Positions 36,287 to 49,850 are shown, numbered from the stretch's first letter. The stretch is 64,000 nucleotides of DNA from Gongronella butleri (GCA_025201375.1 JAIWZP010000077.1:50628-114627), one strand, 5' to 3'. Notes: a model not told the origin generated them from the letters alone. Numbers and translations are program-made.

Positions 36287-38407
36287 AAACGGGGGGGAAG
36301 GCGTGAGCACATTGATAAATCCCCTCCTTCTTTTTTTGTTTCTTGCCTTGTTGACAGCAGAGCGTCCATCTCGTCGTCGCAGAGGATACATCCTTTCACG
36401 GGCTCACGGTTTTGATTCTCGCGGAACTCGGCCTTCATGATGCCGGCGCCACATTCGCAGACTTCATCAGCTAGCGTCACGTCTAAAAAAGAAAAACGCG
36501 ATGAGATACGCTGTATTGAGCTTGATTCGTTCTTTTGTCACTCACTCTTGATCGTATCCACAAAAGAAGAAACTAAAGATTGCGAAAAAAAAAAAGCATC
36601 ATGATGAATGCATGCTCGCACAGACCCTTTTGCATCTTATTTTACCAATGTTGCATGCATTGCAGCTGAGTTTCCAGCGCGGCGCAGACGTCGCGTCGAG
36701 GATGAGACTACCAGCACACTGTGTTTCCCCCTCGGACTCGGGACAGGGACAGACTGCGTTTTTAACCATCGAATGCGTGCACGTCGGATGAGGACAGTGA
36801 TTGCATCCCATCTTGCTGGGCACGTTCTCAAAGGGTGGATGGTTGTAGCAATAGGGGCACAATGGATAGCCCGTGCCCTTGGACCCCGTCGAATACAGCA
36901 CCAATTCAAAGTCATCGAGCGGCTGTGTCATGCGCATAAATGAATAAAAAAAAAAGGGGGGAGTGTGGGCGTGTGAGCATTCTTTTTGCAGCCGAATTGA
37001 CCACTTCCAACTGCTCCTTACGCATGTCAATTCGCGGTACAGCTTGATGGTGCCATTGAGCGGCAGGGAATAGGTCTCATCGCACGTGGCGCAATGCAGA
37101 CGATTGGGCTTGAGCGAGATGTACTTCATGTAGCGACGACATTTGCCGCATTTTGAGAGCGGTCGGCCCGTGGCGGCCAGCGGCGAAAATGTTGCTTCAA
37201 AAAGCTCGTCCATGGAATTGATCTACGTGGCCCCTTTGCGCGTCAAAACAAACGAACACACTTGAAAAAAAAAAGAAGCAAAGCAGCCTTACGTGGTTAA
37301 CAAAATAAGCGAATTTCTTGGCAAACAGCTCCAAAAAGTATTGCAGCACGTCTGTGAACGAGGCCTTGCCGGTCGCAATCAAGCTTAGCTGCTGCTCCAT
37401 GTCGGATCGCATCCGAGGCAGGGACAAGTCATTGTCGATTTTCTCTGCAACAATGTAATAGTGAGTTTTTGTTTCGATTGTGCCAATTCTAGCACACGTG
37501 GTTCACTCACGATAGCCATGAATCAAGACAATGCCAAGATTGGTGGGTATCATACGCCGCCCCGAGCCGACATTGACGTAATTGCGCTGGCAAATGTTGT
37601 TGATGTGCGTCGGAATTGACGCGTCGGTTCCAATGCCATTTTGTTCCTAATAACAAGAGCGGCGATGAGTGATTCTCGGCCATATAGACGCGTGCTACGC
37701 ATGGACATACCATCAATCCAATAAGCTCAGCCTCGGTCAAATAATCGGGTGGGCTTGTTTTGCCCTCGGTCATTTGCACAGACTTAACGGTGAGCACCTC
37801 GCCCTGCGTGAACTCGGGGATGTACTCGTCGGATTTGCCGATCCAGTGCATGACGGCCGCAAAGCCAGGCGATGTCACCTGGGAGCCGCGACATTCGAAT
37901 TCTTCGGGGCCAATGGCAAACACGACATGCGTGGACGTGTACTTTAGATTGGGGCTGAGCGACCCGATGAATGTGCGCGTAATAAAGTCATACACGCGCC
38001 ACATGTCGCCTGGCAAGTCGCCTTCCATAGCCAGACGCATCGGTGTGCTAATAAAACAGGGGCGGTGGAGAGAGTGTAATGATAGGTCAGACCCAATGGC
38101 ACTCGCGCGTCATGAATCACTTACATGGGAGGATGGTCACCGACATCTTTGCCGCCTGTCGGACGCGTGTAGCCTTCGCGCAAAAGTGTCTCGCAGAATT
38201 GACCCCTGACATGGATGCAAAAGAAACAAAAAAAAATAAGCATTTTTCTTTTTTTTTTTTTTCTCGCTGCACGTACCAATCGGGCTGTCGTCGTTGTTCA
38301 TGCAGCACCTGATCAAGGTCAAAATTGTCGGGATATTGATCTGTCTCTGTACGAGGATAAGAAATGTAGCCTTGCATATAAAGTCGTTCCGCAATGCTCA
38401 TCTACGC

Positions 38408-38469
<62 letters not shown>

Positions 38470-39748
38470 AGAGAGAAAAAAAGTGAGACCAAGGCTCATT
38501 CATCTGATCCATGATCACATACACACTCGCTCGGAGAGATGCCGAGGACGGCAGAGCCATGTTTGAGCAGCTCGACGGTGTTGAGTGCATGTGGGCGCGA
38601 TTTTGAGTTCTTTTTGATGGCGACCTGAGTGACCTTTGCGCCCTGAGCCAGCGCGCTTTCGACAGACGTCATGAGCACGCTGGTGACTTGCTTGTCAAAG
38701 AGTCGCTCGCGCATCCAAGATAATTTGATCTGCGACTCATTCTTGACAATGGTCGGCGCGATTGACCAAAATGGCTCAGGCTGGAAACTCTGGATGCGGT
38801 CGTGGCGCTCGACGCAAAACGACAATGTCGGCGTCTGGCACGGGCCGTAGGAAATCAGCGTCGAGTCCAGATCGCCGTATTTGCCTTGAAAGAACCGCGT
38901 TTGAAAGCGCGTAAATGCCACGCCCACCTTTAAATCAAATTCTTGGCGTGCATCCACGGCTAACCAAAAAAAAAAAAAAAAAAACATGGGATGAGACGCG
39001 GTCAATCTTCCATTACAACGCGTTTGTACCCCTGGCTTCGTTTTGATTCGGTTTGACGAGATTGTCCATGGCGCGTCGCACATCTTGTTGCGTGATGGCT
39101 TTTAAAAATAAAAGAGAGTGAGGGGGAGGTGAATTCACGCGACTAGCTGGTCGTGGATGCATTCCTACCTGAGAACTTGGCACGGAGCACGTAATTCATG
39201 GATGATTTGTTCATGTTTGAGAGGCAATTGTCAATGACCTCGAAGCAAATGTTCTCGCCCTCGCGGTCGCAATCGAGCCACAGAATCAGATAATCGACGT
39301 GCTTGGCCTCGCGCCGCAAATGGTCGGTCAAGTGCATTTTGGGATTGGCCTCGGTCTTTTTGACCACCGCAGTGAAGAGGATTTGCGGGTCGACCTGCCA
39401 CGAATTGTTCTCCTGCGTAAAGTCCGTGTTGTACACGTGCCCCGTCACGGACGTGAACTTGAAGTGCGCGTCGCTGCCGCGAAACTTGCCGAGCCACTCG
39501 TGCACAGGTGTCACGGACTTGCGCGTCTCAAACTAGCGTCATAAAACAGCGTGAGCCATAGATCTTTTGACAAGTGAGTTGGTTTGTAAAAGTACCTGGC
39601 CACCAGGCGCAAGCAACCGGCTCAGTGCGTCCGCAAGCGACGGCTTCTCTGCCACCTAAACACGAAAAAGGTCGTAAAACGTTCAATTAAGAGGAAATTA
39701 CGAGGAAATACGCGTCTCGCTTACCATTAAAATGTTACAGGGAGCCAT
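36153..39748 (-). CDS. TOP3B: DNA/RNA topoisomerase III beta
   Basis: Type IA topoisomerase that relaxes DNA, and in animals RNA, through a 5'-phosphotyrosine. Fifteen exons give 840 residues (human 862): 39748-39725, 39655-39596, 39532-39169, 39098-39030, 38959-38523, 38401-38277, 38205-38125, 38047-37711, 37646-37511, 37444-37293, 37222-37022, 36922-36646, a 27-base micro-exon 36572-36546, 36482-36347 and 36249-36153. Markers are the Toprim motifs [11 protein letters not shown] and [13 protein letters not shown], the catalytic Tyr333 in [18 protein letters not shown], and several CxxC zinc pairs at the C-terminus. The tail is Lys/Arg-rich ([14 protein letters not shown]). The last intron is best read with a GC donor (AG|GCAAGA); a GT donor further on is also in phase. 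The intron before exon 6 has a 57-base T-run. Confidence 0.93.
38410..38466. repeat. 57-base poly-A tract (poly-T in the sense of TOP3B)
   Basis: The longest homopolymer of the window. It sits inside a TOP3B intron directly before the acceptor of exon 6 and serves as an extreme polypyrimidine tract. Assembly length may be inexact. Confidence 0.9.
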
Positions 39749-39847
39749 CGTGAGTCGTGAAAGAAAAAGGGAAACCAGAAAAAAGGTGTCCGACTGTTTT
39801 TTAAATGCGATCGGGAATTGAAAGTTCCATTGCGCATTGATTTGCCC

Positions 39848-39882
<35 letters not shown>

Positions 39883-40320
39883 ATCACAGGCAAAGCGCGA
39901 CCGGCACGCATCTGACTCCCCCGAAATCCAGCCTTTGACATACCAACAAGGAAACATTAGACATCAAGGATCTCATTTTAATACTTTTTTGCCGATTTCT
40001 TGTCTACAGTACCAGGAAGAGCTGCGGGGCAACCTTGGTGCGCAGAGATTGGGACAAGTTGCAAGGCACTTTTAAATTTCGCACCAATGCGGACAACCGA
40101 GCTTCATACGGTAAATCCTCATTTTTGAAATTGGCATACAAAAAATCCTGCGATGCTGATCTCGCTATTGCATGATACAGTATCATAAGAGCAGGCTGAT
40201 CGCCCTTGCGCTTTTTGATCCAAGCATGACATTGGGAAAAACGAAAATGCGTATGATATTGCAGATTATGACGTGAGCTTTAATGGTGGAAATCAAATAA
40301 ATAATTAAAATGGGAAAAAT
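39749..40320. other. Intergenic region between TOP3B and the START gene
   Basis: 572 bases: the promoter of TOP3B (with a 29-base A-run at 39851-39879) and the 3' region of the START gene. A palindromic TGATACAGTATCA occurs at about 40177-40190, similar to words in the 56-59 kb block. Confidence 0.5.
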
Positions 40321-41722
40321 TTAACAAGTACAGGCGAATTTGCCGCAATAATAGCAGATGACCATGGCAATGAACATGACAGCCAGCTGCTGGCCGTTGA
40401 AGGTCAGGTCTTCCGAGATGATCACAATATTGTTTGACTAGGAAAATGACAGGTGGATGAGATGCCGTCAATGTTTTTGCTTTTTTTTTTTTTTTGTGTG
40501 CCTCCTACCTGATGTTGTGGCACCAAAACGTAGCCCTTTGGCACGTCGACCTGCGTGGGATCGTCGATGATGGTGGTGGAGGAGGTGCGCTGATGCGTGG
40601 CTGTGGTCGTTGATGCTGAAGTGGCAGATGTTGCAGATGTTTTCGGCTCGCTCGCGGGCACGTCGGCCGCAGACAGCGTTGGTGTGGCCATGGGCGGTGT
40701 TGGCGGCATGACGGGCTGCTTAGGCTCCTTGATGGCTGGCTGCTGTTGCTGCGGTTTGACGGTGGCGGTGGATTGTAATGATAAATTGCTGGGCATGGGC
40801 GACGCGGGCGTGGACGCGGTAGATGAGCTGGACTCGGCCATGGCTGGTGACGACGGCTGCGGCTGCTGCGGTTGCAGCGACTGGTCCGCACCTGCGCGTA
40901 AAAAAAAAAAAAAAAAAAAAAAAAGACAGGGGCAAAAATCAGCGTCCGACCCTTTTTCTTTTTCTTTTTCTGTACCTTTGACGTGCAGGGCGACGACTCC
41001 ATTGCAAGTGATTTTGTATGCTTTTGACGCGGTGATGGCGAGCGACACTTGTTTTCCTTCCATTTCAGCATTTGATGTATAGACCTTGATGTAAGACTCG
41101 GCGACCTCGACTCTTGTGCCAGCCTGCGGCGAGACGGCGAGGTCGTAGCCTGCCGGGTAGGTGTGTGCTAGGTCCAGTCTGATGTCTGTGCACCAATTCT
41201 TCTCGGGCTGCTGCTTGCGCGCGCGGTACGAGGCGGACGGCTCGTGCTTTGCAATATACTCGATGGCATACGCGTGTGTCTGGCCGTCGAATTGCTCGTG
41301 GGTGACCTTGCCTGCGACGCGGCGGATGTATGGCGGGCATCCATGATGCGACAGGTAGTGGAACAGGCCCTTTAGCGCCGGCATTGGCTGGAACGTGTGG
41401 TTGTCAATGATGAAGGAGACGCTCACGCCCTTTGTGTCCTTGCGCGGCACAAACACCCAGCCCGCAAGCTGCACCTGCCTGGTTCCCGGGTGAACCTGTG
41501 GGTCGTCGACACTGGTGCTCGCCGAGATGATGGCGCCATTGCTTGAATCTGTGTCCAGCGTGCTAATCACCGTAAAAGAGTCGCCTTGGTGCATGGTCCA
41601 CCGCACAAGATAGTCTTTTTGGCTAAATCGCTCGAGAATGTCGCCATGCTGGAACGCGTCGTCCCCTAATTCATTAAAAAAAACAAGGCATCAGATTTGA
41701 ATTTTTTTTTTTTGCATTTTTT

Positions 41723-41760
<38 letters not shown>

Positions 41761-42842
41761 TATTTTGCGTGCGCCCATGCATTGGACAATGGAGCACAGC
41801 TGTTCCGATGTCCAATTGCCGGCAATGACACCATCCGCGCGGACAAAGTTGTTGGCATGGACGTAGGAGCGGATGTTTCCGTCCTCCTTCTGCAGCTGCC
41901 AGCGCTGGTCGAGTGGGAAGAGTTGTTTGAGCAATGCGACGCATTGTGCCTTTTTGCCTGGATGGCGATGCGTCGGGTAAAGACGGTGTGATGAGGGCGA
42001 CGGTGGAATGGTTGTCACCGTGGCGATCTGTGGGGACGACGATGGCTGCTGTTGAGATGCCGACGACGATGCGCGCGCCAATGGCTGCTGTTGCTGGTGC
42101 TGCTGTTGCTGCTGTTGCTGCAGCGGATGGCCACCAACGTAAGCATTGGATGGCGCATGCGGGTGGTGCAGACGAGGCGACGTGCCGGATGCATTGGGTA
42201 TGTGTTGGAGATGATCGATGGATGGATCCAACAAACTCTCGGCAACGGATTCGCTGTTTGGGAACGTCGTGTCCTGCGACGCAAATGTGATTCGCTTCTT
42301 GTTGGTCGTTGACCCGCTGGAAAAGGTAGACCCGAGCAACATGGACCGTTGTGAGGGGGTGGGTGAATGGCTTTTGTAAAAGAGGGAATAAAAAAAAGTG
42401 ATGAGAAAAAGAAAATGCAAAATTAAATCTTCTCTTTTTCTCTTTTTCTCTTTTCTCGCCCCCTCCTTATTTTTTCTCGAAAGCATATCGGGGACCATTA
42501 CCTGCCGTTTGTCTTTGAGACGTCTGTCAAGGATGGAGCAAAGGGGCTCAAGAGCGAGGGTTGTCTGCTGCGGCCCTGGGAGAGCGGGACGACCAGGGAC
42601 GATTTTGACTGGGCGCGCACGCGCTCCGACTTTTTCTGCAGGTAATCGTTGATCAGCGCAATCACCAGGGGGCGGCGCGCCAGTGACTTTTTCGCAAAGC
42701 CAGGGACCCACCCCTTCATGGTCTCTTGGACCACGAAGGTGACCTTGGTTGCAGGTGCACCTTGGCTACGGAGGGGTTCGAGAATCCACCCTTGAAGCTA
42801 GACATGCACAATCAAAATACGAGTGAGATGAAATTGGCCTCC

Positions 42843-42873
<31 letters not shown>

Positions 42874-43918
42874 GCAAAGAGCGCGTCGTGTGGTCAACAA
42901 AAGCAAGGGGCAACGCGCGGCCAAGGAGCCAATTGCATGGCACATGATGTAGAATAGGATTGTGTTTACCTTGATGTGCGCTCTTGTCCTTCCCTGGATG
43001 CGTGGCAGGCGTGGCGTCTCGACACTTGTGGCGGCAAAGATGATGGATCCATTTTGTGTGCATTCAATGCGCTCGACAAGCGCAAAATCACGAGATCTAA
43101 GGAAAGAAATAAAGCTTCAGCGCGCGCCCCTCCCCCTCCCTCATCAAGTGTCATGCAAGGAGTGCATTTTTGGAATGAGACGATTCGATGTGCAGTGCGT
43201 TCCCTTTTTTTTGCCCTTCCCCCGGTCATCCCGTTCATTTTTTTTCTTTTTTTTTTTCCTTGCATGGGGATCCTTACTTTGATGTGGCTGTTGGCTTGGT
43301 CACCTCATAGGTCAGCGACGTCGTTTCGTTGAGGTTTTCCACGAGATTGCCATCTTCATATCTGCACAAAACCGAAAAAAAAAAGTCAGGGGGTACGCGT
43401 CGCGCAGGGGATTGGCGCGTTGCCGCGCGCGTCATGGGACCTGCGGTCGCCCTTTTTTTTTTTTTATCCATTTGGGAGGTCCATTCTTACTGCTCATCCC
43501 AAAGTTTTCGCATGCCAATGACGTAAAAGACGGATTGCGGTGAGAAGTTATGGATGATGGCCTCTCCTTTAAAAATAGGAGTCTTGTCCCCTTTGTGTAG
43601 CCCGCTTTTCATGTGGACCACGACCCCGCTCTTGTGCTTGAGGGCCTTTTTCCATCCATCCTCCATGACGACGTGTTTCAGCGTCGAAAGCGCGTTTTCG
43701 GCCTGGTGGATGTGGTACGTCGTTGAGCTGAGCAAGGGGTCGACGTACGTCGCTGTCGTTGACGGCGTCAGAGAGATGGCAGACGGTGTTTTCCATCGCT
43801 GCGGGAGCGCATCGTCCTCGTCGTCGCTGAAAATGCTGCGATACCGCTGCGAGCCGTATTGTGCAGGCGGGTACGATTCATCCCAATCCATCTCGTTCAC
43901 TCGGCGAGGCGGGCGCAT
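40321..43918 (-). CDS. Tandem START-domain, tail-anchored membrane protein
   Basis: Exons 43918-43491, 43361-43278, 43096-42970, 42797-42502, 42370-41760, 41665-40976, 40891-40509 and 40437-40321 give 911 residues. Two START-like lipid-binding domains are seen, about residues 80-265 and 440-640. They share the line GMRKLWDEQYEDG / GARKIWDDAFQHG, the conserved R-x-WD of START domains, each split by an intron at the same kind of position. Between them is a low-complexity linker with a polyglutamine run (near 42093-42123). After the second START comes a Pro/Thr/Ser-rich stretch and a single C-terminal hydrophobic helix (LAVMFIAMVICYYCGKFACTC) at the very end. It is probably a tail-anchored lipid-binding or transfer protein; the ligand is unknown. 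Confidence 0.82.
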
Positions 43919-46383
43919 CGTGTGTATGGTGAAATGAAGGGGGGAACAAAAGAAAAAAAAGGGGTGCGTCAAAAAAAAAAAAAAAAAAGAACGAACAGTC
44001 GTCAAACAGGCGTCAAAACAATAGAAAAAAAGGCGGATGCACTAATCAATTGGGAGGCGACGGTGAGCGAGAGATCGATTTGCGTGGGCAAACAAGAGTG
44101 AGAGAGAGAAAAAAAAAAAACACACAACCGAGACTAAACAGGGAGGGGACGAGAGCAAAAGAAACAAGAAAGAGAGAAAAGATGCCAAACAATAGGTCCA
44201 TCCAGTGGAAAAGAAAAAAAAACAGGGAGAGTGGCGATGCCAAAAGTAGCACCATGACATGTGCACGCTGCCGATTCCTGTGTGACAGTGCAAATCAGCA
44301 GCAATCCAAACTTTATTCTAAGAAGAGGACAATGCACGCCAAGCGACACAAATACACACTCACCATTGGTCCAGATCCACCGCCGCCCCTCTTTTTTGTT
44401 CACCTGCCTCGTCCACCCCCCCCCTTTTTTTTTGTTCCTTGACACACGGTCGCACAAGCAGAATTGCCATCGTTGCCCAAAAAACGAAAAAAAAAAAAAT
44501 GAAACGCGAGCATCCGTCCGGTGCAGCCATGCGGACCCAGACGAGGGGCCCCTGCGCGTGTCTTTCTATCCTTTTCAGCCCCCGCCTCATGCGCTTGTCT
44601 CCTCAATCCACTGGCACCGTGCAGCACCGCGCGTCCATTTCATCCCAGTTCAAAATAGTCACTCAGAGGCGCTTTTTTTTGGGTGCGTGTGATCTGCATC
44701 CGCACCATTTACAGCTACACCCGCACATTTCCTATTTTGTCCACCAGTTCAATTCCCGTCCGTTGGCCGCAAGAAGCGTTAAAAAGTGGCATCAGGACAA
44801 GATTTGCGATCAACTATTGGGTTTGCCATACTCAAAACCATGCAAACTCGCCAGCCTGATACCATTACGCGATTCTGGTCTCTCATTTTCAATTAATGCT
44901 ACCCTTGCTGCATGCGAATCCAATGTAAAAAATTTCACAAATGGCAAAAATTGCAAGATGATCGATTTTATGCAAAACACGCGCGGACGGCACTAAACAA
45001 AGATGCAACGTGTTGATGATCTGCAGCCACAGACACGTACGCGCAACAATATGAAGGTAAAAGGAGACGATGGAAAAAGGCAAAAGAGGCAAACCAACCA
45101 GAATTTCAATTTTTACACGTATTCGACGCACAGTCGGAGGGCGACGCGAATTTGATGCACTACATTTTTACAGATGAAAGAATACGTAGCAGGCATTCAT
45201 TTGAGCCCATGCTTGAATCTCTGGATGCACAATTTGAAGAGCTATATGTATTTGAAATTTTGTGCAGTGGGGGTGCCGATTTTTGCAGAAAAAAAAATAG
45301 AAAGTCCTCCGATCATCCTCGAGCTTGGAGGGACGGTGGGCCCCAAAGAGTGGTAACCACGAGGCAAGTTTCACGCGATTTTACATTGTGGATATTGAGA
45401 AAATAGCGCCTTCATGAGCTGGAGGTCCTTGTTTCAAATGCCCATCGTTCGACGACGAAATGAACTAGAACCGACCTGTCAAGATTTCCTGGGAGAGAAT
45501 CATTCAAAGTTCTATGTGTATGCATTGCATGGTATGGCGCTTGTGTAAAATCAAAAGTATCGACGCGCCGAAAATCACCTTCAAAAAAATGCAATTTGCG
45601 CGCGTCGCTGTTCACGTGCAAAGCGCGTTTTTTTGTGATCAGCGGCATTCATTGTATGCGCATGATCGATATGCGCGAGATATGTTCGTTTCATGCCGCT
45701 AAAAGCACGTCGTCGATCCATGGTATTGCATCGAAAATCCGGTGTTTCTGATGTTCTTTTGTTGGTTTTCTCGCCAACCAGCATGACGATACTCGGCCGA
45801 CCCATAATCATTGTTGTTGCAGGCACTGAGTTCTTGCTTGTCTCCAGGTTTCTAAGCGATCCATCAGCATTTTATGATTTTCGAAAATCGGCCAGGGGGT
45901 CATCCACGGATTTTGGCCATTTTTCATTCTCGCTGCTGCTCGCTATCTAATGGTCGCAGTGCCACAATGGTGGGCTCATATGAAAGCGTGGCACGACCTT
46001 GCAAAGGTGACGCGAGATATCAGCCAATAGGCTTTGAGTATGGCCCTCCAATAGCCAAAATTGATGGTTTTTTTTTGCGTTTATGCATTTTACTCCCGTC
46101 TCATCATGTTGCTACAGAGTAAACCCGGTGCCATTCGTGAGCCGCGAGACTGGATGATCCTTTATCTGCATACAACATGTCTAGATTTCTCGTTGCTTCT
46201 CGATTAAACGAACAAAATACAAGTAATAAAAAAAGACTTTTTTTTTTTTTTTTTACAAAAAGTCGCAGAGGCGACTTTTTCATTTATTTATTCAGGCCTT
46301 TTGGCAGATCATAAAGATCGTAGGCGCAGAGAAGGGCACGATTGGGGGAAAAGGGGGCCAAAAGCGAGATGCTTTTTTTTTTT
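43919..46383. other. Intergenic region between INO1 and the START gene
   Basis: About 2.5 kb. It includes the promoter of the START gene (purine-rich, A-runs) and the 3' region of INO1. The 185-codon plus-strand frame at 44439-44996 is compositionally random and not called. No repeat or RNA gene seen. Confidence 0.45.
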
Positions 46384-48070
46384 TTACCAGATCTTGTGCT
46401 CCAAGCCCATCTCGTTGTTGGGGGCAAGGCCGACGCAAGCGCGGAAGAGGTTTTCAATGGCGGAGCGTTGGCGGCTGAGGGCATTGACGACGGGGGTGCC
46501 GCGGGTGACCATGGGGGCCTTGAGCATGTAGCTGAGGATGGACATGACGCTCTGGAAGCTGGAGAACTTGGTCATTTCGCCGGTCTTGTATTGGATACGG
46601 GTCATGAGCTCGGCGAGGACGACGAGATCGATGATGAGGGGCGAGGCAAGGAACGAGTCTTCGCAGATGTTGTAGACGGAGATGGATTGACGGCCGCCCA
46701 TAAAGATGTCGCACTCGTACTCGTCAAGGGCACGCTTGGAGTCGCCGACAGAGGGAACGTACTTGATGACGACGGTGTGGTCGGGGTGCTCGTTCTCCTT
46801 GTAGAGGAGGTGGTTGGCAGCGACCATGTCATCGACGACGGTGGACTTTGAGATCTCCTTTGAGCGGAATTGCTTGTGGGAGCTCAAGTTCTTGCCGTCA
46901 TTGTTGCCCAAGTGGTTGTACGAGGTGATGGCGACAGGCTTGATGCCGGCATTGACCAAAAAGTCGACGATGGCGCTCTTGAACTTTGTCTGGCCACTCT
47001 TGAAATCGTCGCCACCAATAAAAGCACGCTCACGCTCGGCCAAATCAATGAGGCCGGGGACAAAGGTGTTTTGGGGCGAGCCATTGATGAAGGGCACACC
47101 TTCCTCGATACAGGCCAGGGCAAAGATCGACGAGGGGGCAATTTCTTCGTGCGACGAGGCAACGGCGGCCAAAAAGTTCTCGGCCGTGTCATTGACACCG
47201 TCGACCAATTCGGCGTAGCGTTCCGTGTTGGCCGTCCAGACGACAATGACCTTGTCGAGACCGTGCTTGGCCTTGAATTCGCGAATGTCACGGCGAATTT
47301 GGTCACAATGGGCACGCTTGTCGTTGCCAGGCATCAAATTGTCGGCACGATCGGCTTGGTTGGCGGCGATAAAGTCCGGATAGTAGATGGAAGGCAAGGG
47401 CGTGATCTTGGCAAGCTCACCATACACCTGGCGCTGCAAATCATACTCGAGAACAGCGGCACGCTTCATGGCATCACCCAAATTCATGCTCGAGATGTCC
47501 CAACCACCAATCACAAGGTCGTTGGGGTTCACCATGGGCAGCATGTCCTTGAGAGGCACGTACACATCTTGGCCTTGCTCATCCACACCAAGACGCACCG
47601 TCGATGCTTGCGTCACAGAGCCCCAGTAATTGGGCAACTGCTCGCCGCGCTTCGTGTGCCACGTCACCTTGTTCTTGTTCGAGTAGATCGCAGCCGTCAA
47701 CGTCGTGCCATTGTTGCCGCCGAGACCAACCATCATGAGACTAATAAAAAAATGGAAAAGACGCGTCAGACCACGAAAAAAAGAAAAAAACGAAAAAAAT
47801 CGCGAAATCGCGCGTCTTTTTCACTTTTTCTTACCCAGTGCGAGGCACAGCGCGCTCGGTCTTGAACTCAAAGGCTTGTTCGGTGGGCTGGACGAGCATG
47901 GAGCCATCGGCTTGCTTGACAATGCGGGTGTTGGCGTACGAGTACTTGGAGGTGATGTGGGCATCGGTGTAATCGACATTGGGCGATTGCACCTTGAAGA
48001 GCGAGGGAGGAGCGCCAGCACCAGGGGCGGCAGCGGCAGCGGGGAAATCAGAAGCGTGAGGAGGAGCCAT
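46384..48070 (-). CDS. INO1: Inositol-3-phosphate synthase
   Basis: Converts glucose-6-phosphate to 1D-myo-inositol-3-phosphate with NAD, the committed step of inositol and phosphatidylinositol synthesis; cytosolic. Exons 48070-47835 and 47740-46384 give 530 residues, the family size. The NAD-binding VGLGGNNG (83-90) follows directly after the only intron. Other family lines are [43 protein letters not shown] and VDDM.A. The N-terminus has a short Ala/Pro stretch before [17 protein letters not shown] did not find a clear inositol-responsive UAS motif upstream. Confidence 0.97.
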
Positions 48071-49128
48071 TGGGAGTGGAGAAAAAATAAACAGGATACG
48101 AGAGAGAGAGAGACGAGAAACTTATAGTTCTATTCTTGGACGATCACCCAACCGCTTAGAGCCTCTGTGTGGGTTGTGAAGAGACGAAAGAAGATTCGAA
48201 AACTAGATGAAAAAAAGTGGCAAATGTCAGTGAACAAACAAGAAACAAGCGAGATCCACGCTTTTTTTCGCGTTTTCTTGCACATCTTCTCGCGCGCGCC
48301 GTGTTAATTCCATGGCTCTTACCGTTTTCAATAACTATCGATACGTAGGTGCTCTTGTTCGACAAGCGCGCCTGGAAAAGTATAGAGAAAGTAGAGAAAG
48401 TAAGGAAGAAAGAAGAAAAAGGCAGAACTGGCCCGCCCCGGGCATTGCTTTTTTAAGCTTGCGGGCGGAGTTGCACCCCGAAGCGGGGCCCCAACCCTAT
48501 TTGCCCCTGGCACCCCTCTTTTGCAGGCTGCCACGGCATCCGGTCCGCTGGCAAATGAGAAGCAAAAAAAGACACAGCCCAACAAATTATTTTTTTTTAT
48601 CAGTCGCGACATCACATGTCAGTGACCTTCACCTGTCAATTTGAAGATGCGGATGGGTGCTCTTTGCCAATAATTTAATAATTTCAAAAAAATGATAAAA
48701 ATTGCAATTGGACGCGACAATGAGATGACAATGAAGGATGAGGATGAAAAGATGAGCCGAGGACCGCCTCCGGGCCTTTTGAGATGAACTGATTTTTTTT
48801 TTGTTTTGTTTTTTTTTGCCAAGTAGAATGGGCAAAAGTGAGAACCTTCTTTTTTTGCCCATTGGCCAGGATGCAATCAATCTATGGGACGACAGGGTCA
48901 ATTTTGGCGAAAATGTCCCTCGTTTTGAAGGTTCACCCCAGGCAAACCTTAAAAAATGAGTTGCGGTGCTTTACCAAAGGGGGGTGACTTTGACGAATAT
49001 TGCAATGGACGGAAAAAAAAGAAAAAAACGTGGGTTGCTGTGATTGTTGGTTAGGTTTTGTTGCTGTTGGTTGTGCATAATTCATAAAAAGACATGTTGT
49101 AAAATGCGAAAAAAAAAATCGAGCAAAA
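48071..49128. other. Intergenic region upstream of INO1
   Basis: About 1.06 kb holding the INO1 promoter and the 3' region of the RRM gene. Frames at 48312-48644 and 48619-48876 are short and unrecognisable. Confidence 0.5.
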
Positions 49129-49816
49129 TCATGACGGCGGCGTGTAGCGATACAGGTGGTCATTGTCGATGGATTTGAGCGAAAGGGCGCGTGTCAGGTA
49201 CGTGGGACGATCATGCGCGGCGGGGATGCCATTGTACGCGCCGGTGAGTGAGCGCGTGTGTGTATGTGTGGGCGACACAAGAGGTGGCATGGCGGCCATG
49301 GGCTCGTCACGTGCGGCGGCGGCCGCCGCGGCAGCTTCAAACAAATTGGGCGGCTCAAATGCCTGGTGAGTGGGCAACAATGGCGGTGACGCGAGCATTG
49401 TTGACGCGTGCGTGAGCGCTGGTGGTGGCGGCGGGGCATGGCACGCCGGCACCGAATGGAACGCCTCATACACGGACGCCGCGTGTGTCGGGCTGGTTGC
49501 GCGTTTCATCAGCACGGACGGCCGGTCGGCGTGTGTCTGAGGCGGCATTGACGTGAAAAAGGCCGATGGCGCCCATCCACCTTGGTTTGGCGCCCCCGTC
49601 GGCGCACCATTGCTCGCATACACGTCCAATTGCATCGACCCGTGTCGCTGCTTGTTGCTATTGCTGCTGTTGTTGTGCAAATTCTTCTTGGCCATCTCCG
49701 CCTTTAGCACAGACCCCTTTTCAATGTCGATCTTGCGCCCATTGATAATGTCCTTGGCCTTGATCGCTTCCACCCGCGTTCGAAACTTGGCAAACCCGAT
49801 CTGAACAAAATGAAAA

Positions 49817-49850
<34 letters not shown>

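Noticed and set aside
44439..44996. 185-codon plus-strand open frame between INO1 and the START gene.
   Set aside because: Composition looks random, it crosses homopolymer runs and matches nothing recognisable.
3390..48070. Choline kinase, the START protein and INO1 as a phospholipid gene cluster.
   Set aside because: They are 35-43 kb apart with many unrelated genes between; no clustering is supported.
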